This document shows positions 1-4,614 of a DNA stretch of 8,391 bases, one piece after another. The stretch comes from Candidatus Campbellbacteria bacterium CG22_combo_CG10-13_8_21_14_all_36_13. GTDB lineage: Bacteria > Patescibacteriota > Minisyncoccia > Phycocordibacterales > PCTT01. Under the pieces are notes generated by a model. The model had not been told where the DNA came from, searched no databases, and saw only the letters and a program-made list of their open reading frames with translations. The position numbers and the translations under genes were made by a program. The stretch covers positions 1-8,391 of the forward strand of contig PCTT01000031.1 in the NCBI GenBank assembly GCA_002771585.1, read 5' to 3'. Every line of letters begins with the position of its first letter. Positions within the stretch are counted from its first letter, which is position 1.

Positions 1-58
1 TCTTGGATGGAGAACACCTTTAGAAGTTTTTAATGAAAGTGTTGCACTTCAAGATTGA
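1..58 (+). CDS. IS30-family transposase, C-terminal end (partial, cut by window start)
   Basis: Read in the frame starting at base 2, the first 54 bases encode LGWRTPLEVFNESVALQD followed by TGA at 56-58. This is the characteristic tail of IS30-family DDE transposases, in which a conserved RPRK-LGW/YKTP-EVF segment after the catalytic core leads to a short end of the VALQ type. Only about 18 codons are visible, so the catalytic DDE residues and the completeness of the element cannot be judged. The family call rests on pattern recognition of this tail alone. Orientation is + strand, so the element's right end lies just downstream and the rest lies left of the window. An unrelated protein with a similar tail is possible but less likely. 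Confidence 0.72.
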   Translation, partial: LGWRTPLEVFNESVALQD

Positions 59-60
59 AT
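38..60. repeat. Probable right terminal inverted repeat of the IS30-type element
   Basis: IS30-family elements commonly end in an inverted repeat that overlaps the last transposase codons. The stretch GTTGCACTTCAAGATTGAAT at 41-60 covers the transposase stop and has the look of such ends. The matching left repeat is outside the window, so the exact boundary and the short target duplication cannot be fixed. This is inference from family habit. Confidence 0.35.
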
Positions 61-75
61 GTACCGCCGACTATG

Positions 76-102
76 TTGACAGGGTTTTCTCATTGCTATT
101 AT
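76..102 (+). promoter_or_regulatory. Promoter upstream of the 49-codon ORF
   Basis: A perfect -35 hexamer TTGACA lies at 76-81. An extended -10 element TGCTATTAT lies at 94-102, with the TATTAT hexamer at 97-102. The 15-bp spacer is short, but an extended -10 tolerates this. An alternative hexamer TTATGT at 99-104 would give a 17-bp spacer. Transcription would start near 109 and leave a leader of about 47 nt before the ATG at 156. The promoter sits immediately outside the presumed IS30 end. Confidence 0.5.
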
Positions 103-140
103 GTGTTGATATGATAATCTGATTTATAGAGATAACACTA

Positions 141-146
141 AAGAGG
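141..146 (+). promoter_or_regulatory. Shine-Dalgarno site of the 49-codon ORF
   Basis: AAGAGG lies 9 nt before the ATG at 156. It matters because it is the only clear Shine-Dalgarno sequence found ahead of any gene in this window. It supports both the reality of the small ORF and the choice of its start. Confidence 0.5.
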
Positions 147-155
147 CTACTCGTT

Positions 156-305
156 ATGGAAACGACCTTTGACGGTGGACTTATGATGTGGATCGTCATT
201 CCATCGCTTATAGTGATGGCGTACTATCTTGGCCCAAAGCTTTCGATGATGTTGGGTCGGCAGAGTGATGCAGAAAGAAAGGAAATGGGTATCAAGATTG
301 ATTAG
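156..305 (+). CDS. Small single-pass membrane protein, function unknown
   Basis: ATG at 156 opens a 49-codon frame ending in TAG at 303-305. I do not recognise the protein. Residues 9-26 (LMMWIVIPSLIVMAYYLG) form one hydrophobic membrane segment. They follow a short acidic N-terminus (METTFDGG) and are followed by a charged tail with Lys28, Arg35, Arg41 and Lys42, so by the positive-inside rule the C-terminus is probably cytoplasmic. Support for a real gene comes from AAGAGG placed 9 nt upstream, a TTGACA/TGCTATTAT promoter further upstream, and a GC-rich hairpin just after the stop. Codon choice (ACC, GAC, ATC, GTC, GGC) is less AT-biased than in ileS or recO, which together with the adjacent IS30 end hints at different origin. 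It could be a passenger of a mobile region or a remnant of a longer gene. Confidence 0.5.
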   Translation: METTFDGGLMMWIVIPSLIVMAYYLGPKLSMMLGRQSDAERKEMGIKID

Positions 306-316
306 TTCACGTCGTG

Positions 317-361
317 TTTTTTTTGGGGGGGCGGGGTGCGCACACGCACCCCGCCCAAATT
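317..361 (+). terminator. GC-rich hairpin, possible terminator of the 49-codon ORF
   Basis: Bases 329-340 and 345-356 form a perfect 12-bp stem, 11 of the 12 pairs being G-C, around a CACA loop at 341-344. It is preceded by T8 (317-324) and extra Gs, giving an uninterrupted G7 at 325-331. It is followed by AAATTTT at 357-363. The stem is very stable, but the U-tract after it is poor for a classical + strand terminator, and on the - strand the stem is followed by Cs and As rather than Ts. Its position 11 nt after one stop and 32 nt before the ileS promoter box fits a transcription boundary. Confidence 0.5.
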
Positions 362-387
362 TTGTCTTGGAAAAAAGCTATATTTTG

Positions 388-396
388 TGCTAGATT
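388..396 (+). promoter_or_regulatory. Extended -10 promoter of ileS (leaderless type)
   Basis: TGCTAGATT is an extended -10 (TGn plus TANNNT), ending 7 nt before the ATG at 404. No good -35 hexamer lies at the usual distance. Transcription would start at or within a base or two of the ATG, and no Shine-Dalgarno sequence is present. This also argues against the longer GTG-started frame that begins at 314, since its first 30 codons would run through the hairpin and this box. Confidence 0.45.
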
Positions 397-403
397 TATC
401 ACT

Positions 404-3400
404 ATGGAATCTGATAAAAGTGAAAGAGTACTTCGTGAAGAAGAAATAATTAAGTTTTGGAAAGATAATCAAATTTTTCAAAAGACACTTGAAAAGAAAG
501 CAGACAAGGGCGATTTTGTATTTTATGAAGGGCCACCAACAGCAAACGGTAAACCCGGAATTCATCATCTTGAGGCTCGTGCCTTTAAAGACGCTATTCC
601 TCGCTACAAAACAATGCGCGGTTTTCGTGTTCGTAGAAAAGCAGGATGGGATACTCATGGACTACCGGTGGAGATAGAAGTAGAAAAAGAGCTTGGTATA
701 AAATCAAAAGGAGAGATTGAGGATTATGGTATAGATAAATTCAATAAAAAGTGTAAAGAAAACGTGTGGAAATATGTGGACTTGTGGCAACATTTTTCCG
801 AACGTGTTGGATATTGGGTAGATATGGATGATCCATATGTTACGTATTATCCAGATTACATGGAGAGTTTGTGGTGGATTATAGCTGAAGCTCACAAAAA
901 AGATTTGTTATACAAAGATTACAAGGTGCTTCCATGGTGTCCGCGTTGTGGTACCGCACTTTCTTCTCATGAGCTTGCGCAAGGTTATAGCACTGTTAAG
1001 GATTTGTCTTTGACTGTAAAATTCGAACTTGTAGATGAGCCAGGCACATTTATTTTGGCGTGGACGACGACACCTTGGACACTACCAGGAAACGTGGCTT
1101 TGGCGGTAGGAGAAAAAATAAAATATAAAAAAGTAAAATACGCAGATGAATTTTATATTCTTGCCAGCGAAAGGATTGCACAAGTTTTCAAAGATAAACA
1201 ATATGAAGAGATAGAAGAGATAGTGGGGAAAGATTTGGTTGGTTTGGAATACAAACCACTATTTCCATTTTTGAAAGAGATAATATCTGAAGAGCAAAAA
1301 CCAAATTTAGAAAAAGCTTATAAGGTATACTCTGCTGATTTTGTTACTACAGAAGATGGTACGGGAATAGTGCATACAGCTGTAATGTATGGAGTGGACG
1401 ACTTTAACTTAGGTACAAACATTGGACTCCCAAAACAACATTTGATAAACGAGAAAGGCGAGTTTCTAGCAGGCACAGGATTTCTTGCCGGAAGATTTGT
1501 AAAAGAGCTAGAGACAGAGATAGAGATTTTGAAAGATCTTGAAAAAAAGGGTTTGTTTTTCGCAAAAGAAAAGTATGAGCACACATATCCATTTTGTTGG
1601 CGTTGCAAGACACCGCTAATATATTTTGCTCGTGATTCTTGGTATATAAAAATGACATCATTACAGGATGAAATGATTGCATCAAATAATGAGATAAATT
1701 GGGAACCAGCACATATAAAAGAAGGGAGGTTTGGTGAATGGCTTTTTGGTATTAAGGACTGGGCATTCTCTAGAGAGCGATATTGGGGGACACCACTTCC
1801 TATATGGGAAAGTGTTGATGGAAGTGAGAGTGTAGTTGTGGACTCATTAGAGACGCTCAAAAAACACACAAAAACATCTGGAAATACATATATAGTGATG
1901 AGACACGGTGAAGCCGTCAATAATGTTGAAAAGATTGTAAGTGATAAAGTGGACAATCCTCATCATCTTACTGATAATGGCAGGGAACAAGTCCGAAAGT
2001 CCTTAGAAACATTAATACCAAAAAATATTGATATTATAATCACTTCTCCTTTTGTGCGCACTTCTGAGACCGCGGAAATAGCGGGTGAGGTTCTTGGTAT
2101 TTCATCTGAAAATATAATAAAAGATGATAGACTCATAGAGATCCAAACAGGAGGGTTTAATGGCAAGAGTCATGACGAATATCATCAAGAAATGCAAAGT
2201 AAGCAAAATCATTTCGTCTGTGGAGATGGTGCTTGTGAGACACTACTTGATGTAAAGCAACGAGTTGGCGCATTTCTATATGAGCTGGAGAGTAAATATA
2301 AGGATAAAAATATATTAATCGTCACACACGGATCTCCGTCGTGGATGCTGTTTGCGAGTTCCTACGGACACACTAATGAAGAGACACAAAGTGGGGATAT
2401 TATAAAAAATCTTACATATTTGGATAATGCGGAGATAAGAGAATTGGATTTTGTACCATTACCGCATAACGAAAACTATGAACGGGACCTGCATCGTCCA
2501 TATGTAGATGATGTTGTCTTGTATTCAAACAAGGGTACAGAATTGCGTAGAGTAAAAGAAGTTGCAGATGTATGGTTTGATTCTGGCGCTATGCCATTTG
2601 CTGAAGATCATTATCCATTTGAAAACAAAGAATATATCAATGACGCAGGTTTTCCTGCAGACTATATATCAGAAGCAATAGATCAGACGCGTGGATGGTT
2701 TTATACACTACACGCGGTTGGTGCAATACTTGGAAAAGGCAAAGCGTATAGTAATGTAATATGTCTTGGACACTTACTAGATGCGGAGGGAAAGAAAATG
2801 TCAAAATCCATCGGGAACGTTGTAGATCCGTTTGTTATGGCGGATAAATATGGTGTAGATATTTTGCGTATGTGGATGTATAGCATTAATCAGCCGGGTG
2901 ACTCAAAAAACTTTGATGAAAAAACGGTAGATGAAATGTCAAAGAAAATTCTTAATTTACTTGAGAATGTTGTGAAGTTTTATCTTTTATATAGGGAAGA
3001 GGGATTAGGGGACAGGGAACAGAAAATGAGTGACAACGTATTAGATAGGTGGATTACTGCGAAAGTGAAGGAGCTACAGATACTTACAACTAATTCATTA
3101 GATAATTACAAACTATTAGAGCCTGCTCGCGCAATACGAGAATTTATTGGCGAGTTTTCACAGTGGTATATAAGAAGGTCGCGAGATAGATTTAAATCTG
3201 ATGATGTGAAAGAAAAGAATGAAGCAATAGAGACAACACGTTTTGTTTTATTGGAGCTTTCAAAAATAATGGCACCGTTTATGCCATTTATATCAGAGTA
3301 TATATATGAGACAGCATGTGGGGGGGAGAAGGGTGAGAGAAGAAAGGAGAGCGTTCACTTGGAAGATTGGAGTGAGTTTAAAATTACAGATGAAGAAAAA

Positions 3401-3895
3401 GAACTTTTGATAAATATGCAGAGTGTTAGAGATATTGTATCGCTTGGACTAGATGCTCGTGATAAAGCGGGGATTAAAGTCAGACAGCCTTTGGCAAGTC
3501 TAAAAGTCAAAAGTCAAAAGTCAAAAGTCAAAAACGACGACGGATTAGTTCAACTTATTAAGGATGAAATTAATGTTAAAGAAGTGGTTTTTGAAGACAA
3601 TGAAGAATTATCTGTTGAGTTAAATACAGAAATTACAAAAGAGTTAAAAAGAGAAGGGGACTTAAGAGAGTTTTTGAGGGCTTTGCAAGATATGAGAAAA
3701 GAAAAAGGACTTGTGCCAGATGATCTTGTGGAAACCTTAACGATACATACAGATTCTGTAGGGGAAGGTTTTATAAAAGAATTTGAGGCTGAAATAAAAA
3801 AACAGGTAAGAGTAGAAAATATTTCATTTGAAGAATTGTCTCAAGGTGTGGATGTTACTGCTGGTGAAATGAAATACAAAGCGCTTCTTAGTTAA
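404..3895 (+). CDS. ileS: Isoleucyl-tRNA synthetase (type 2) with an inserted histidine-phosphatase domain
   Basis: Charges tRNA-Ile with isoleucine in the cytoplasm, with ATP. The 1163-residue frame starts at ATG 404 (MESDKSERVL), the usual N-terminus of the family; an upstream GTG at 314 would add 30 unrelated residues. Landmarks in order: class I signature at 51-55 (PGIHH, a GXHH variant of HXGH); GWDTHGLPVE 81-90; CPRCG 179-183; editing domain with WTTTPWTLP 220-228 and YGVDDF 329-334; YPFCWRC 395-401; RYWGTPLPIW 459-468; DVWFDSG 722-728; KMSKS 798-802. The anticodon-binding region and a DUF5915-like C-terminal part follow. An RHG phosphatase domain fills about 494-683. Without it the protein would be about 960-975 residues, near family size. 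Short low-complexity loops encoded by repeats occur near 866-875, 972-982 and 1033-1044. The GXHH motif and eukaryote-like type suggest mupirocin resistance by analogy. All core motifs are intact, so it is probably active. Confidence 0.97.
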   Translation: MESDKSERVLREEEIIKFWKDNQIFQKTLEKKADKGDFVFYEGPPTANGKPGIHHLEARAFKDAIPRYKTMRGFRVRRKAGWDTHGLPVEIEVEKELGIKSKGEIEDYGIDKFNKKCKENVWKYVDLWQHFSERVGYWVDMDDPYVTYYPDYMESLWWIIAEAHKKDLLYKDYKVLPWCPRCGTALSSHELAQGYSTVKDLSLTVKFELVDEPGTFILAWTTTPWTLPGNVALAVGEKIKYKKVKYADEFYILASERIAQVFKDKQYEEIEEIVGKDLVGLEYKPLFPFLKEIISEEQKPNLEKAYKVYSADFVTTEDGTGIVHTAVMYGVDDFNLGTNIGLPKQHLINEKGEFLAGTGFLAGRFVKELETEIEILKDLEKKGLFFAKEKYEHTYPFCWRCKTPLIYFARDSWYIKMTSLQDEMIASNNEINWEPAHIKEGRFGEWLFGIKDWAFSRERYWGTPLPIWESVDGSESVVVDSLETLKKHTKTSGNTYIVMRHGEAVNNVEKIVSDKVDNPHHLTDNGREQVRKSLETLIPKNIDIIITSPFVRTSETAEIAGEVLGISSENIIKDDRLIEIQTGGFNGKSHDEYHQEMQSKQNHFVCGDGACETLLDVKQRVGAFLYELESKYKDKNILIVTHGSPSWMLFASSYGHTNEETQSGDIIKNLTYLDNAEIRELDFVPLPHNENYERDLHRPYVDDVVLYSNKGTELRRVKEVADVWFDSGAMPFAEDHYPFENKEYINDAGFPADYISEAIDQTRGWFYTLHAVGAILGKGKAYSNVICLGHLLDAEGKKMSKSIGNVVDPFVMADKYGVDILRMWMYSINQPGDSKNFDEKTVDEMSKKILNLLENVVKFYLLYREEGLGDREQKMSDNVLDRWITAKVKELQILTTNSLDNYKLLEPARAIREFIGEFSQWYIRRSRDRFKSDDVKEKNEAIETTRFVLLELSKIMAPFMPFISEYIYETACGGEKGERRKESVHLEDWSEFKITDEEKELLINMQSVRDIVSLGLDARDKAGIKVRQPLASLKVKSQKSKVKNDDGLVQLIKDEINVKEVVFEDNEELSVELNTEITKELKREGDLREFLRALQDMRKEKGLVPDDLVETLTIHTDSVGEGFIKEFEAEIKKQVRVENISFEELSQGVDVTAGEMKYKALLS
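1883..2452 (+). other. Histidine phosphatase (RHG/phosphoglycerate-mutase-like) domain inserted in IleRS
   Basis: Residues about 494-683 of IleRS read as a complete histidine phosphatase superfamily domain. The first strand is YIVMRHGEAVNN with the RHG triad (R500, H501, G502). SPFVRTSETAEIAG supplies the second Arg (R552). RLIEIQTGGFNGKS (576-589) matches the family's L-E-G-GxxG segment. A helix around E612 to E629 precedes NILIVTHG, which holds the second His (H642). The final strand is near EIRELDF (679-683). All four core catalytic residues are present and spaced as in stand-alone enzymes of about 190-200 residues. The reading frame is continuous on both sides, and synthetase sequence resumes with DLHRPYVDDV at 695-704. 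Substrate is unknown: the superfamily includes phosphomonoesterases, mutases and nucleotide hydrolases, and no subfamily could be assigned here. Confidence 0.93.
3001..3021 (+). repeat. Degenerate heptamer tandem repeat inside ileS
   Basis: Three head-to-tail 7-mers, GGGATTA, GGGGACA and GGGAACA, are visible at 3001-3007, 3008-3014 and 3015-3021. They encode the loop around GLGDREQ in the linker leading into the anticodon-binding region of IleRS. The units share GGG at the start and A at the end. With only three imperfect copies, chance is not excluded. Confidence 0.4.
3502..3533 (+). repeat. AAAAGTC heptamer tandem repeat inside ileS
   Basis: Four perfect copies of AAAAGTC at 3502-3529 are followed by AAAA, the start of a fifth. 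The run is read as LKVKSQKSKVKN at IleRS residues 1033-1044, a Lys-rich linker in the C-terminal region. Because the unit is 7 nt, the three frames of the repeat are read in turn, and only changes of three units keep the frame. Gain or loss of one unit would truncate IleRS. Confidence 0.9.
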
Positions 3896-3922
3896 TAAAT
3901 ACATATTGGATTTTCTCTTACG

Positions 3923-3952
3923 TTGTTATTTCTATAAGCTATTACCTATAAG
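3923..3952 (+). promoter_or_regulatory. Promoter of recO
   Basis: A -35-like TTGTTA at 3923-3928 and a -10-like TATAAG at 3947-3952 are separated by 18 bp. The -10 ends 9 nt before the ATG at 3962, so the transcript would have at most a few leader bases. No Shine-Dalgarno sequence is present. An upstream TATAAG at 3933-3938 in the same repeat array is an alternative -10. The gap after ileS (66 nt) shows no hairpin terminator, so read-through from ileS is also possible. Confidence 0.4.
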
Positions 3953-3955
3953 CTA
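3932..3955 (+). repeat. CTATAAGCTA direct repeat / heptamer array before recO
   Basis: CTATAAGCTA occurs at 3932-3941 and again at 3946-3955, a 14-bp period. This can be read as three heptamers: TATAAGC (3933-3939), the diverged TATTACC (3940-3946) and TATAAGC (3947-3953). The second perfect copy supplies the -10 box proposed for recO. Confidence 0.65.
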
Positions 3956-3961
3956 AACAAA

Positions 3962-4555
3962 ATGTCCCACAAAATACACCACACAGACGGTTTTATTGTT
4001 GAAAGTTTGGACTCTGGAGAAGCCAATCGCTTTTTATGGATTTACACAAAAGACTTTGGTCTTATTGGTGCTCATGCTCAAGGTATAAGACACATGAAGT
4101 CAAAGCTACGCTATACTCTGCAGGACTTATCGTATTGTTCTGTATCTTTGGTGCGTGGCAGAGATGTGTGGCGCGTGACAAGCGCAACACGTCTTATTGA
4201 TCCGATACAAGAAATAATTACACACAAAGAAAAACGTACTTCTTTTACAAGAGTTTTAAAACTGATTAGACAACTTGTAAACGGTGAAGAAAAAGATGAT
4301 AAACTTTTTGAAACTCTTCATAACGGATATAAGATGCTACAAGATAAGTCTGCTGATATTCGTTTGATAAAAAACATTGAAATAATAATGGTTCTACAGA
4401 CACTATATATATTAGGTTATTTATCTGTACCAACAGAATATTTACGTTTTATAGAGTCAGATTTTTGGAGTAATACAATTATTTCTGAAATAGAGGGCAA
4501 AGAAAAAGAAATGATTCATATCATTAATTCATCACTAAACCTAATTGATATGTAG
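3962..4555 (+). CDS. recO: DNA repair protein RecO (short form)
   Basis: RecO loads RecA onto SSB-coated single-stranded DNA together with RecR and takes part in strand annealing during recombinational repair. The 197-residue product opens with the RecO N-terminal OB-fold pattern: HHTDGFIVESLDSGEANRFLWIYTKDFGLIG (residues 6 on), then the basic KSKLRYTLQ stretch that typically follows, and SVSLVRGRDVWRVT. The C-terminal part is helical (about residues 80-195). Typical RecO proteins are about 230-270 residues. Here the C-terminal domain is shortened, and the only cysteine is in YCSV, so the zinc-binding cysteine cluster found in many RecOs is absent. Such shortened forms fit a reduced genome. 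The gene follows ileS by 66 nt and has its own likely promoter. RecF and RecR are not in the window. Confident call from the N-terminal domain. Confidence 0.88.
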   Translation: MSHKIHHTDGFIVESLDSGEANRFLWIYTKDFGLIGAHAQGIRHMKSKLRYTLQDLSYCSVSLVRGRDVWRVTSATRLIDPIQEIITHKEKRTSFTRVLKLIRQLVNGEEKDDKLFETLHNGYKMLQDKSADIRLIKNIEIIMVLQTLYILGYLSVPTEYLRFIESDFWSNTIISEIEGKEKEMIHIINSSLNLIDM

Positions 4556-4561
4556 CCAATA

Positions 4562-4594
4562 AATATCAGTGGATTAAAAATTCACTTTGATATT
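4562..4594. other. Imperfect dyad overlapping the promoter of the surface-protein gene
   Basis: AATATCA (4562-4568) pairs with TGATATT (4588-4594). Inside it GTGGATT (4569-4575) pairs with AATTCAC (4579-4585) with one G-T pair, a TT bulge at 4586-4587 and an AAA loop. It begins 6 nt after the recO stop. It lacks a U-tract, so it would be a weak terminator. It covers the -35-like TTCACT of the next gene, so it could instead be an operator. In DNA this AT-rich, a chance dyad is possible. Confidence 0.35.
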
Positions 4595-4608
4595 AGCCGT
4601 GATATACT
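4581..4608 (+). promoter_or_regulatory. Promoter of the surface-protein gene (leaderless type)
   Basis: -35-like TTCACT at 4581-4586, a 16-bp spacer, then extended -10 TGATATACT at 4600-4608 (hexamer TATACT, 4603-4608). The -10 ends exactly 6 nt before the ATG at 4615, so transcription should begin at the start codon. No Shine-Dalgarno sequence is present, which fits a leaderless mRNA. Confidence 0.6.
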
Positions 4609-4614
4609 GTTTTC

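Noticed and set aside
314..403. 30-codon N-terminal extension of ileS from GTG at 314
   Set aside because: It would translate the GC-rich hairpin and the -10 box into a sequence unlike any IleRS N-terminus. MESDKSERVLREEE from 404 matches the family start.
306..403. T-box riboswitch or other leader control of ileS
   Set aside because: No specifier loop or conserved T-box core is seen, and the likely transcript start at the ATG leaves no room for a leader.
302..658. 118-codon ORF on the - strand over the ileS start
   Set aside because: It reads through the hairpin and the antisense of the IleRS N-terminus. Phe/Lys-rich composition, no motif.
1318..1956. 212-codon ORF on the - strand
   Set aside because: It lies antisense within ileS, with low-complexity Ser/Leu-rich sequence typical of a shadow frame. 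The + strand encodes conserved IleRS and RHG motifs.
1883..2452. Intein or mobile intron interrupting ileS
   Set aside because: The insert has no intein splicing blocks, no Cys/Ser first residue and no terminal His-Asn. It matches the histidine phosphatase fold throughout, and IleRS lacks no conserved core at the junctions.
3502..3533. CRISPR-like repeat
   Set aside because: Units of 7 bp directly abut without spacers and lie inside a coding frame. This is a simple tandem repeat.
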